64,000 bases of DNA from an uncultured Pseudoflavonifractor sp. Its GTDB lineage: Bacteria > Bacillota > Clostridia > Oscillospirales > Oscillospiraceae. Within the stretch, counting starts at the first letter, position 1, and the number at the start of each line of letters is the position of its first letter. Shown one piece after another: positions 1-9,456 of the stretch. A program made the position numbers and the translations under genes. The notes under the pieces are model-generated. The model did no database searches, was not told the DNA's origin, and saw nothing but the letters and a program-made list of their open reading frames with translations. The stretch covers positions 43,436-107,435 of the forward strand of contig CANEAY010000006.1 in the NCBI GenBank assembly GCA_947425785.1, in the 5' to 3' direction.

Positions 1-2012
1 ACGGCGAGGGCCACTATGAGGAGCTCAAGCAGAAGAACATTGACACCGGCATGGGCCTGGAGCGGCTGGCGGTGGTGTGCCAGGACGTGGACTCCCTCTT
101 TGATGTGGACACTGTCATGAACATCACCCACAAGGTCAGCGAGATCACCAAGGCCCACTACGGCGAGAGCCATGAGCGGGACGTGTCCCTCCGGGTCATC
201 ACCGACCATATCCGCTCCGCCACCTTTATGATCTGCGACGGCGTGCTCCCCTCCAACGAGGGCCGGGGCTATGTTCTGCGCCGCCTTCTCCGCCGGGCCG
301 CCCGCCACGGCAAGCTGTTGGGCGTCAACGAGCCCTTCCTCTACGAGGTCTGCGCCACCGTGATCCACGAGAACGAGGGCCACTACCCCGAGCTGCGGGA
401 GCGGCAGGACTATATCACCAAGGTCATCCGGGTGGAGGAAGAGAACTTCGCCAAGACCATCGACGGCGGCCTGAAGATCTTCAATGAGCTGCTGGAAGGC
501 CACAAGGCCAAGGGGGAAAAGACCTTCTCCGGCGCGGACGCCTTTAAGCTCTATGATACCTACGGCTTCCCCATCGACCTGACCCTGGAGATGGTGGCCG
601 AGCAGGGCATGGGCCTGGACGAGAAGGAGTTCCACAAGCAGATGGACGAGCAGCGCCAGCGGGCCCGGAAGGCCCGGGAGGCCCTGGGCGACCTGGGTTG
701 GGCCGGTGTGGAGTTCGGCAAGGAGGTGCCCGAGAGCGTCTTTACCGGCTACACCGAGAACCGCACCGCCGCCAAGGTGGTGGCCCTGGTGGTGGAAAAT
801 GAGTTGGCCGAGGCCATGATGCCCGGCGTGGAGGGCATTGTCGTCCTGGATAAGACTCCCTTCTACGCCGAGATGGGCGGCCAGGTGGCCGACCACGGCG
901 TCATCACTGGCAAGGACATCTCCTTCCAGGTCTCCGACGTACAGAAAAACAAAGGCGGCAAGTATATGCACTATGGCAAGCTCACCCAGGGCACCCTGAA
1001 GGTGGGCGACACTGTGGAGGCCGCTATCGACGTTGACCGCCGCAAGGCCGTCATGCGCGCCCACACCGCCACCCACCTGCTGGACGCCGCTCTGCGCCAG
1101 GTGCTGGGCGCCCATGTGCAGCAGGCCGGCTCCCTGGTGGAGCCTGACCGGCTCCGCTTTGACTTCACCCACTTCTCCGCCATGACCCCGGAGGAGCTGG
1201 CCCAGGTGGCCAGTATCGTCAACAGCGCCATCCTGGAGGGCTACGAGGTGCACACCGACGTGCTCCCCATTGAGGAGGCCAAGCAGAAGGGGGCCATCGC
1301 CCTCTTCGGCGAGAAGTACGGCGACACCGTCCGGGTGGTGGACATGGGCCACGGCTTCTCTGTGGAGTTCTGCGGCGGCACCCACCTGGACAACACCGCC
1401 AAGGCCGGCTTCTTCCACATCGACAGCGAGTTCTCCGTGGCATCCGGCGTGCGCCGCATCGAGGCCACCACCGGCCTGCTCACCCTGGAGACCCTGAACC
1501 GCAACCAGGAGATGCTCTTCCAGGCCGCCGCCGTCCTCAAGGCCAAGCCCTCCGAGCTGCGGGAGCGGGCTTCCCAGACCATGGAAGAGATGAAGGCCCT
1601 CCGCCACACGGTGGAAGCCTTCCAGGCCAAGGAGGCGGTCAATGAGGCCAAGAGCTTCCTCATGGGCGCCAAGGACGTAGGCAGTTTGAAGGTGCTCACC
1701 GCCACCCTTCCCGACGCCGACGGAGACAAGCTGCGCAAGACCGGCGATTTCCTCCGGGATCGGGACGACAGCGTAGTGGCTGTCCTCTCCTGCGTCAAGG
1801 ACAGCAAGATCACCTTCCTGGCGGTCTGCGGCAAGGAGGCCATCGCCAAGGGCGTCAAGGCCGGGGACATCATCCGCTCCGTCACCGCCATCTGCGGCGG
1901 CAAGGGCGGCGGCAAGCCCGACAGCGCCATGGGCGGCGGCTCCGACGTGCTCAAGCTGGACGACGCTTTGGCCGCAGTGGACGACTTCGTGGCAGAAAAG
2001 CTGGGACTGTAA
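1..2012 (+). CDS. alaS: Alanine--tRNA ligase, 5' truncated by window start
   Basis: Frame open from nt 3 (GEGHYEELKQKNIDTGMGLERLAVV...); AlaRS core, C-terminal SVEFCGGTHLDNT editing motif and GGKGGGKPDSAMGGG tail. Confidence 0.97.
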   Translation, partial: GEGHYEELKQKNIDTGMGLERLAVVCQDVDSLFDVDTVMNITHKVSEITKAHYGESHERDVSLRVITDHIRSATFMICDGVLPSNEGRGYVLRRLLRRAARHGKLLGVNEPFLYEVCATVIHENEGHYPELRERQDYITKVIRVEEENFAKTIDGGLKIFNELLEGHKAKGEKTFSGADAFKLYDTYGFPIDLTLEMVAEQGMGLDEKEFHKQMDEQRQRARKAREALGDLGWAGVEFGKEVPESVFTGYTENRTAAKVVALVVENELAEAMMPGVEGIVVLDKTPFYAEMGGQVADHGVITGKDISFQVSDVQKNKGGKYMHYGKLTQGTLKVGDTVEAAIDVDRRKAVMRAHTATHLLDAALRQVLGAHVQQAGSLVEPDRLRFDFTHFSAMTPEELAQVASIVNSAILEGYEVHTDVLPIEEAKQKGAIALFGEKYGDTVRVVDMGHGFSVEFCGGTHLDNTAKAGFFHIDSEFSVASGVRRIEATTGLLTLETLNRNQEMLFQAAAVLKAKPSELRERASQTMEEMKALRHTVEAFQAKEAVNEAKSFLMGAKDVGSLKVLTATLPDADGDKLRKTGDFLRDRDDSVVAVLSCVKDSKITFLAVCGKEAIAKGVKAGDIIRSVTAICGGKGGGKPDSAMGGGSDVLKLDDALAAVDDFVAEKLGL

Positions 2013-2049
2013 GCCCTATTTCGACAAAATAACAAAGGAGGAAGGCCCC

Positions 2050-2388
2050 ATGTCCGATTGTCTGTTCTGTAAGATCGCTGCCGGGGAGATCCCCAGCAAG
2101 AAGGTATATGAGGACGATCTGTGTTACGCCTTCTACGATATCGACCCCCAGGCCCCCATCCACTTCCTGGTCATCCCCAAGGCCCATATCCAGTCAGTGT
2201 CCCAGGTGAATGAGGGCAATGCGGCTACTGTTGGCCACATCTTCGCCGTCATCGCCAAGCTGTGTAAGGAGCTGGGCCTGGAGAGCTACCGGGTGGTGTC
2301 CAACATCGGTGACCAGGCGGGCCAGAGCGTCCTCCACCTCCACTTCCATGTGCTTTCCGGGAGGGACATGACGTGGCCTCCCGGCTGA
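2050..2388 (+). CDS. HIT family (histidine triad) protein
   Basis: CLFCKIAAGEIPSKKVYED start and HLHFHVL HIT motif; SD AAAGGAGG upstream. Confidence 0.95.
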   Translation: MSDCLFCKIAAGEIPSKKVYEDDLCYAFYDIDPQAPIHFLVIPKAHIQSVSQVNEGNAATVGHIFAVIAKLCKELGLESYRVVSNIGDQAGQSVLHLHFHVLSGRDMTWPPG

Positions 2389-4424
2389 TGCCTTCCCAAA
2401 AACAGAATAACCCTGTTCTGCCCTGGGTCTTTGCCATCATAGCCGCCCCCTTCCTTTGGGGGTGGCTTTTGGTGCGTCTATGGGTACCCATGGGCGGGCA
2501 GGCAGAACCCGCTTCCCTTGCCATCGCCGCCGGAGTTTTGACCGCCGCTGCGCTCTTCCCCACCGCCTTCTTTCGGGCCGGGGAGCGGCTTTTGGCTCTG
2601 CCCAGGCTGTGGCAGACCCTTCTGGCGGGCCTTGCCGCCTTTGCGCTGGGCTATTGCTTCGATGTGAGCCTTTCTATGCCCGCCGCCCCTGTGGAGTTCC
2701 CTGGGATGCCGGTGGAACTGCTGTGCCACGTGGGAAACGGTCTGGTCTTTACCGTTATCGTTCTGGCCCTCTGCCATGCAGGCCGGGAACTTCTGGGTCT
2801 GGGGCGGGTGGACTGGAAACAGATGCTCTTCATCTTCCTCTGTCTCAACGCCGTCACCGCCATTTACGCCTTTACCTCCAGGACGGTCTATGTCTGGGAC
2901 AGCGCCGGATACTGGGCCATCGCCCGTTCCCTGGCGGCGGAGGAGCTGAATTACGAGCATCTTGTCCGTATTTTGGAGAGCACCCTCACCCAGGACTACA
3001 ACCAACTGTTGGCCCTGCCCATCTCCTTGGTGATGCGCTTCTTTGGGGGAAGCCGCACGGTGTTCCTCTTCGCCCTGTCCAACTTCTACACCTTCCCTGC
3101 CCTCTGGGGTCTGGCCGCCATGGCCAGGGAGCGGAAATGGAGCGGTCTGGTGCTGGTGGGCCTTTTCCCCATGCTGGGCTACACGGGCCTGGTGGGCTTC
3201 GTGGACGTGGCCGCCGCCGCCCTGGGCATTTGGGCCGTTGTCATCTACACCAGTGACCGGCCCGCCGTCAGCCGGGGTATCTTCTCCGGGGCTTTACTGG
3301 TGGGCTCCTTCCTGCTGCGGCGGTATTTCTTCTTCTTTGCCGCCTCCTTCGGGGTGGCCGCACTGGTACAGAAGCTGGTATGTGAACGAAAGAAATGGGC
3401 AGACTTCGCCGCCCTTTTCGGTTCCTGCGCCGTCTGCTCCCTCACCTTCACCTACCAGTTCCTGTTGGACAAGGTGCTGGACACCAATTACCGGGATCTC
3501 TATTCCGCCTACGATCTGGGGCTGAAGACCGACATCTTCCTCATCTGCCGCTATTTCGGCCTCATTTTGCTCATCATTATCCTCCTCTCCGCCCTCTACG
3601 GCCTTCGGCGGCAGGAGGATCGGCCCAAGCTGGTGCTGGGGCTGGTGCAGGTGGCGGTCTGCTTCGCCGCCTTTATCGCCGTCCAGTCCCACGGGCAGCA
3701 GCATCTGCTCATCTACCTCCCCGCTGTGGCTCTGCTGGCGGTGACTGCCCTCTCCGCCGCCCCCCAGTTCTGGAGCGCCATCTTCGCCATCATTACGGCG
3801 GTGAACTGCTTTATCTACAAAGTCCAGCCCGTCTCCATCGCCAGCCTGCGCCTGCCCGCCCTGCTCCCCTCCTTCCAGTTCTATGGGCCCCAGCGTGCCG
3901 ACATTGACGAGCTGTTGGCTCTGTCCGACTACATCGACGGCCTGTCCGCCACGGAGCCCCACACCGCTGTGGTGATGGCCTCCTCCTTCCTCCTCAACAG
4001 CGATACCCTCACCAACCTGCGGCCCTCCCTGGGCTTGGGCGATCCCCAATGCCGTACCACCATCCAATACCACGGCACGGTGGACAAGCGGGACGCCTTC
4101 AACTGGAACACCCCCACCGCCGACTATATGATCGTGGGCGACCCGGTGCAGGTACATCTGGGGGAGGAAAACCAGCGGATCATGACTATCCTGGCCTATG
4201 ACGTACTGGAGCACACCGGCCCCGGTGAGGCCTATGAGCCTCTGCCCGAGACCTTCCAGCTCTCCGACGGCGTCACCGTGCGCGTCTATCAGCGTGTCCG
4301 ACCCTGGAGCTACGAGGAATACCTCTCCATCTCCGACCGGCTCACCGGGTATTACCCCGATTATGCCGATCTCTACGCCCTTCCGGCGTGGATGGTGGAG
4401 GCCCACGAGAAGGAAAACAGCTGA
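2373..4424 (+). CDS. Polytopic membrane protein, glycosyltransferase 39-like
   Basis: 683 aa with many hydrophobic segments; start overlaps the HIT stop; followed by a terminator. Confidence 0.75.
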   Translation: MASRLMPSQKQNNPVLPWVFAIIAAPFLWGWLLVRLWVPMGGQAEPASLAIAAGVLTAAALFPTAFFRAGERLLALPRLWQTLLAGLAAFALGYCFDVSLSMPAAPVEFPGMPVELLCHVGNGLVFTVIVLALCHAGRELLGLGRVDWKQMLFIFLCLNAVTAIYAFTSRTVYVWDSAGYWAIARSLAAEELNYEHLVRILESTLTQDYNQLLALPISLVMRFFGGSRTVFLFALSNFYTFPALWGLAAMARERKWSGLVLVGLFPMLGYTGLVGFVDVAAAALGIWAVVIYTSDRPAVSRGIFSGALLVGSFLLRRYFFFFAASFGVAALVQKLVCERKKWADFAALFGSCAVCSLTFTYQFLLDKVLDTNYRDLYSAYDLGLKTDIFLICRYFGLILLIIILLSALYGLRRQEDRPKLVLGLVQVAVCFAAFIAVQSHGQQHLLIYLPAVALLAVTALSAAPQFWSAIFAIITAVNCFIYKVQPVSIASLRLPALLPSFQFYGPQRADIDELLALSDYIDGLSATEPHTAVVMASSFLLNSDTLTNLRPSLGLGDPQCRTTIQYHGTVDKRDAFNWNTPTADYMIVGDPVQVHLGEENQRIMTILAYDVLEHTGPGEAYEPLPETFQLSDGVTVRVYQRVRPWSYEEYLSISDRLTGYYPDYADLYALPAWMVEAHEKENS

Positions 4425-4438
4425 AAAGACATGAGAAC

Positions 4439-4468
4439 GCCCGTGAGAATATCTCACGGGCGTTTTTC
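4439..4468 (+). terminator. Rho-independent terminator
   Basis: ACGCCCGTGAGA..TCTCACGGGCGTTTTT. Confidence 0.85.
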
Positions 4469-4473
4469 TATAC

Positions 4474-6090
4474 CTATGTTCCGCTTTCTGTGACCACAAG
4501 GGTGTCCCCGGAGCAGAGGATGGTACCCCCCTTGGGCACCACGGCGGTGCCGTCGGAGCGGCGCACCAGAACGATGAGGGTCTCCTTTGGGATATCCAGC
4601 TCCCGGATGGCCTTTCCTACCCAGGGGCTCCCCCTTCCCACCGGCAGCTCCCGCAGGGCAAGGCCCATCTCCTTCTCCTGATAGACCGGGGTGCTGAGAA
4701 CCAGCAAATCGCCCTCCAAAAGCACCGTTTCCCCGCCGGGGATCACGTTCTCCTCCCCCCGCCGGATCATCACCACAAGCCCATCCATGGGCAGAGGACA
4801 TTCTGCCAGCCGGCGGCCCCGCCAGGGGTGTTCCGGGCCGATCTCCAGCCGGGTCAGATGGAGCAGGCGCTCGTCCTGGTAGTCGGTGAAGGTGCGCCGC
4901 AGGCTCTCCTCCGTATCGGTCATCTCCAGCCTTTGGGCCACCCTGGGCAGCAGGGAGCCCTGAAGAGCCACGGAGAAGAGACAGACACAGAAGACCATAT
5001 GAAAGAGGTCGTGACCCACCTCCGCCCCGCTGACCACCGCCATGACGGCGAAAACGATGGAGGCCGCCCCCCGGAGCCCTGCCCAGGCCACCAGCAGGCA
5101 TTGCCGGGTGGAACAATGGAATGGCTTCAACAGGACAAACACCGCCACAGGCCGGGACACGAAGGTGAGGAAGAGGGTCACGCCCAGGGCCGCCGGAAGG
5201 ACGGCGGGCAGCTCACTGGGGGTGGCCAGCAGGCCCAGCAGGAAGAAGAGCGCCATCTGGGCAAGGCCGGTGACCCCATCGAAGAAGGGCACCAGGGCCG
5301 TCTTTCGGGGAATGGCGGCGTTGCCCATAAGGAGCCCTGCCAGATAAGTCCCCAGGTAGCCGTTGCCCCCCATCGCTGTGGGCAGAGCGTAGGCCAGCAC
5401 CGCCACAGCGAACACAAAGACGATGTCCATGCCGCTCTCGGAAAAATCCAGCTTTTTCAGCAGGAATATGGCCGCCGCGGCCACCAAAGGCCCCAGGAGA
5501 AGGCCGAAGGCCACCTGACGGATCACCGTGACCGCCAGGGCTGTCTCCCCCGCGCCCACTCCCAGCAGGGTCAGGCCCACTACGGTCATCAGATAGGAGC
5601 AGGGGTCGTTGCTGCCGCTCTCCAGCTCCAGGAGAGAGGCGGTATTTTCCTTTAGACCCAGCTTTTTGGCCCGGAGGATGGAAAACACGGAGGCGGCGTC
5701 AGTGGAGCTGATGACCGCCCCGGTGAGAAAGCTCTCCCCCAGGGTCATTCCCAGGCAGAAACGGCAGAAGCCGGCGGTGAGCAGGGCCGTGGCGGCCACG
5801 CCTACTGTGGATAACAGCACCGCCCGTCCCGCAATGGGTCTGGCCGCCTCCCAGCGGGTGCCGAAACCGCCGTAGAACATAATGAAGATAAGGGCCACCG
5901 AGCAGGCCCGCTCCGCCAGAGCGTAGTCGGAAAAGTCCAGGCCCAGGGGGCCGTCCACCCCGCAGAGCATCCCCAGGACGAGAAAGAGGAGCAGGGCGGG
6001 TACCCCCGCCTTGCCGGAGAGCCGCCCTGCCGCCACACAGGCCAGCAGGATCAGGGCAAAAAACAGCAGGCTCAAGGTCAGTTCTCCCAC
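4474..6090 (-). CDS. Potassium/proton antiporter (CPA1, NhaP2/CvrA-like) with C-terminal TrkA-C domains
   Basis: Na+/H+ exchanger-like membrane domain followed by two RCK_C-like segments. Confidence 0.88.
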   Translation of the reverse strand: MGELTLSLLFFALILLACVAAGRLSGKAGVPALLLFLVLGMLCGVDGPLGLDFSDYALAERACSVALIFIMFYGGFGTRWEAARPIAGRAVLLSTVGVAATALLTAGFCRFCLGMTLGESFLTGAVISSTDAASVFSILRAKKLGLKENTASLLELESGSNDPCSYLMTVVGLTLLGVGAGETALAVTVIRQVAFGLLLGPLVAAAAIFLLKKLDFSESGMDIVFVFAVAVLAYALPTAMGGNGYLGTYLAGLLMGNAAIPRKTALVPFFDGVTGLAQMALFFLLGLLATPSELPAVLPAALGVTLFLTFVSRPVAVFVLLKPFHCSTRQCLLVAWAGLRGAASIVFAVMAVVSGAEVGHDLFHMVFCVCLFSVALQGSLLPRVAQRLEMTDTEESLRRTFTDYQDERLLHLTRLEIGPEHPWRGRRLAECPLPMDGLVVMIRRGEENVIPGGETVLLEGDLLVLSTPVYQEKEMGLALRELPVGRGSPWVGKAIRELDIPKETLIVLVRRSDGTAVVPKGGTILCSGDTLVVTESGT

Positions 6091-6713
6091 AGTTCGCGCT
6101 CCTTTCTCTTCTCCGATTTAGCCGCCAGATTCATCCGGCAGAGGATGGGATAGAGGGCGCTGAGCAGCAGAAACAGCATCGCGGTCTGCACCGGGAGCAT
6201 CAGAAGGTTCTTCCAAAAGCTCTTGACGGCATAGAACCAGTAGCCCTTTCCCGACAGGATGGCGCTCCACAGGGCCCCCAGGGTCACGTTGAGGGCGCTG
6301 GTGCATAGCTTGGCCCCCAGCACCCGGGGCAAAGTGGGCTTGGCCCGGTAGAGGAACAGGGCGTAAAAGAGGGTGCCCAGCATGGTGGTGAGGGCGTAGC
6401 CGGGGAAATAGGGCGCCCCGCCAGGCTTTATGAAGAAGGACACCGTATCCTCCGCAAAGCCGAACACCAAAGCCGTCACCGGCCCGCAGACCATGCCGCA
6501 CACGCACCGGGCCAGAAAGCCCCAGGTGACCTTGGCGGTATAGAGGTCGGTAAAGTCTATGCGGATGGAGGGCAGATAGGACAGGGCCACACAGGCGGCG
6601 ATCATCAGCGCCGCAAAACACAGGATGCGGGGCTTTTTGAAATCTGCCGCCGCTTCCCGCCAATAGTCCCCGGAAAAGGGCGACGGGTAGGCCTTCAGGG
6701 CATTTTCGGGCAT
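6078..6713 (-). CDS. folT: Folate ECF transporter S component
   Basis: FolT-like hydrophobic protein; start taken at MPENALKAYPS just after SD AAAGGAGG; THF riboswitch upstream. Confidence 0.85.
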   Translation of the reverse strand: MPENALKAYPSPFSGDYWREAAADFKKPRILCFAALMIAACVALSYLPSIRIDFTDLYTAKVTWGFLARCVCGMVCGPVTALVFGFAEDTVSFFIKPGGAPYFPGYALTTMLGTLFYALFLYRAKPTLPRVLGAKLCTSALNVTLGALWSAILSGKGYWFYAVKSFWKNLLMLPVQTAMLFLLLSALYPILCRMNLAAKSEKRKERELWEN

Positions 6714-6718
6714 AAAAA

Positions 6719-6768
6719 ATCCTCCTTTGCATGGGCAGCCCTTTCGGGAATGCCGCACAAAGGAGGAT
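6719..6768 (-). promoter_or_regulatory. SD-sequestering hairpin downstream of THF aptamer
   Basis: Perfect 11-bp inverted repeat ATCCTCCTTTG / CAAAGGAGGAT; the 3' arm is the folT Shine-Dalgarno. Confidence 0.8.
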
Positions 6769-6790
6769 AGACTACCGCCGTCCCATATGC

Positions 6791-6893
6791 GGCAGCGGGA
6801 TGCGGGAACGGCACTGCGGAGGGCAAGCCTCACTTCGTCCGGCGGACAACTCCCCGTCCCGCCGGCACTATACACACCGTTCCCTACTCTGCC
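6791..6893 (-). ncRNA. Tetrahydrofolate (THF) riboswitch aptamer
   Basis: Minus strand GGCAGAGTAGGGAACGG...GGGGAGTTG...GGACGAAGTGAGG...CCGTTCCCGCATCCCGCTGCC; P1 GGCAG/CTGCC and P2 GGAACGG/CCGTTCC pair. Confidence 0.87.
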
Positions 6894-6954
6894 TTTGTTA
6901 TCCTTATCATACGCCATTGGGGCGTAAAGCACAAGAAAAATCTTCTATCTGACT

Positions 6955-7545
6955 TTAGAGCAGGCCCAGCTCTGCCAAGCCCTCATAGCCGTAGAGGGCA
7001 TTGAGCACCTCCAGCATGGCGTTGGGACTCATATGTTCCGGCAGATCCAGCCGCTTGAGGAGCTCCTGCCGCCGCTGGGCGGCCTCTGGGGTGCCGGAGA
7101 GCCCGGCGGCATAGAGGTCGGCCTTAGTCAGGCTCCGGCGGGCGGGGACGCTCTCCCCCGCCTCGTCCAAAAAGGTGGCCCCCGCCTTGCGCAGGGCCTC
7201 CAGAAGCACCTGGGGGGACATTCCCTCCACACCCAGCTTCCCCTCCTTCCCCGGCGCGCGCTTGCGCTTTTCCTTGCCGGGCCGGTCGGGGATATAGGCG
7301 TGCTTCACCTGGGACGGCTCCACCGCCCCCTTCAAATAGTTGCGAATGACGAACCCGGCCCCGTCGGAGTCGGTGAGGACGATGAGCCCCCGCTCCGCGG
7401 TCAGCCGCCGCAGGAGGGCCAGCCGCTCCCCGTCTTTGAAGACCCCGAAGCCGGAGGTCTCGATAATGACGGCGTCCACCACCTGGGAAAGGGTGTTTTT
7501 GTCGTACCGCCCCTCCACCACGATGGCCTCTTTGATGCGCTTCAC
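6955..7545 (-). CDS. rnmV: Toprim-domain ribonuclease M5-like protein
   Basis: EAIVVEGRYDKNTL..., LIVLTDSDGAGFVIRNYLKG toprim motifs. Confidence 0.88.
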   Translation of the reverse strand: MKRIKEAIVVEGRYDKNTLSQVVDAVIIETSGFGVFKDGERLALLRRLTAERGLIVLTDSDGAGFVIRNYLKGAVEPSQVKHAYIPDRPGKEKRKRAPGKEGKLGVEGMSPQVLLEALRKAGATFLDEAGESVPARRSLTKADLYAAGLSGTPEAAQRRQELLKRLDLPEHMSPNAMLEVLNALYGYEGLAELGLL

Positions 7546-7548
7546 CGC

Positions 7549-9432
7549 TTATTCCAGTCCCAGGGGGATCAGCTTGCAGTAGTCCTCCAAGCTGCCGCCG
7601 GAACGGAAGCAGTCGATGATGGCCCGGCCCATGGGATGGAGCCGGGCGGTATCATAATCCCTCAGCTCCCGGTCAAAGAACTCTGCGAGGATCTTGGCTC
7701 CGGCGTCATAACCTTTCTGTCCCAGCCGCTCCTGAAGCTCCGGCCGGAGGAATTTGGGCGAGATATACTGGCCGTCCACCTTCATCTCCTTCAGAGAGTA
7801 GCCCAGAATGGGACACCGGGCGGGAGAAAGGCGATCCATGCGGAAATTCACTCCGCCCCGGCGGGCCAGATACTCCCGGGCGATCCATTCGGCGGAGAAG
7901 CCGATGTCATAGATACCGATGTGTTGGTTGGGAATGAGAACATACTTGGTGTTGGGACAGTTCAAGATCTGCTCCATGAGCAGATTGGCCTGGGTCACCC
8001 GTTCCCCGGTGGCAAAGGGCCAATAGGAGCCCACCCCCTCGCTGGCCAAGGGCACATCGTCAACAATGCTGGGGTTATTGTACCCTCTGGGGGCTACCAG
8101 CCGCCACAGCCAGGCCAAGGCCGGGGGCAGAATGTGCATCAGCCCCACAATACCGTAGCTGGGGTGCTCCGCAGTGGCGGGGGGCATCCGCACACCGAAG
8201 CTGCGCACGTCCACCTCCACCGGCTCCTTCACCACCCGGTCGATCATCCGCCGGGGAATGATGACCCGGGGATTCGAGCAGGGGGTGCCGTCAGAATCCG
8301 GAGAGTGCTCCCAGAGCAGGCAGGTGGCCCTGGGCACCGCCTGAAGGTTGAAAAAGATCAGCGGCTCCTTGGTATGGATGGAGATACGCTCGTAAGTAGG
8401 GTCGGCGCCATACTCGTCGATGCCGTCCACCCGGACGAACCAGCCGTCCTCTCCGTCGGAGAGAGCCAGCTTGCCGCCGGCGCCCTGGAAGCTGGGACAG
8501 CACATGGCCATGTCGTCGGTGACCGGCTCAATGGTACAGGTGTCGCTCATACTGATGTAATGCCGGGTGCCGTTGACGGTGTTCACGCCCACCAGCACAC
8601 GGCCGTCCTCCTCCCGGCGCACGTCCTGCAAAAGCTCGCTTTTGCCGCCGCCGGAGGCCCCCTCGTGCATCATCACCATCTCGTTTTCATAGGGGGTGAT
8701 GATGCGGGCGGCGGAGGCGTGGGCAGTGACCCAGCCCTCCCGCTCTCCGATGTCCAGCAGAACGCTGTAGACCCCCTTCTTGGCGGAGGGGCCGGGATAG
8801 AGGTTGTAGGAAAATATCTCGTGCAGGGTATCACTGCGGCTGTGGACCACCACCTGCTTGCCGCCGAAGCGGGTATGGCGGAAGGGCGGCGCCACATAGA
8901 TGACCGCCCGGGGGGTGAAGCTGTCCACGTCCCGGATGTTCACAAAGGCCTGGAGCTGGCTGAGGGCAAAGGCAAAGAAGGCGGCATTCCGGGGGCAGAC
9001 CAGCACCGCCTCGTAGCCGTAGTCGTAGCCGCCCGCCTTGAAGGGCACCAGTACCAGCTCCTGGGTGGCAAGCCAGCGCATGGTCTCCTCCCGCACCTGG
9101 GCAAAGGGATAGCCATAGGTGTCCTCGAACCGGGGCTTGTCGGTGGGCTGGTCGTCGGCAATGCGCATACTGTCGGGATCCCGGCGGCGCATATAGTCCT
9201 CCTCGTAGTTCACCACCGCGCCGTTGCGGCAGCGCACCACGCTGGCCTCCTTCACAAGCTCTCCGTCCACCTCGTAGGCCACCTCGATACGGTCGCCCCG
9301 GTTATTGCCGAAGATGAGCTCATATAGGGTCTCCTTGCTCTCGGGGACAATGACGCTGGGGCTGTGCTCCACCACCTGGGCAAGCTCCTCGGGCAAGTTG
9401 AAGCGCTCCATCAGAATATTCAAAATAAGCAC
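7549..9432 (-). CDS. DUF4914-like protein with PEPCK/HPr-kinase-like P-loop
   Basis: 627 aa; MHEGASGGGKSELL P-loop; overall resemblance to DUF4914 proteins. Confidence 0.75.
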   Translation of the reverse strand: MLILNILMERFNLPEELAQVVEHSPSVIVPESKETLYELIFGNNRGDRIEVAYEVDGELVKEASVVRCRNGAVVNYEEDYMRRRDPDSMRIADDQPTDKPRFEDTYGYPFAQVREETMRWLATQELVLVPFKAGGYDYGYEAVLVCPRNAAFFAFALSQLQAFVNIRDVDSFTPRAVIYVAPPFRHTRFGGKQVVVHSRSDTLHEIFSYNLYPGPSAKKGVYSVLLDIGEREGWVTAHASAARIITPYENEMVMMHEGASGGGKSELLQDVRREEDGRVLVGVNTVNGTRHYISMSDTCTIEPVTDDMAMCCPSFQGAGGKLALSDGEDGWFVRVDGIDEYGADPTYERISIHTKEPLIFFNLQAVPRATCLLWEHSPDSDGTPCSNPRVIIPRRMIDRVVKEPVEVDVRSFGVRMPPATAEHPSYGIVGLMHILPPALAWLWRLVAPRGYNNPSIVDDVPLASEGVGSYWPFATGERVTQANLLMEQILNCPNTKYVLIPNQHIGIYDIGFSAEWIAREYLARRGGVNFRMDRLSPARCPILGYSLKEMKVDGQYISPKFLRPELQERLGQKGYDAGAKILAEFFDRELRDYDTARLHPMGRAIIDCFRSGGSLEDYCKLIPLGLE

Positions 9433-9456
9433 CCTCGCTTTCTAAAAAACAATGTT

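Noticed and set aside
7033-9327. 764-aa plus-strand ORF
   Set aside because: Antisense shadow of the RNase M5-like and DUF4914 genes; Gly/His/Gln-rich composition typical of GC-rich complementary frames
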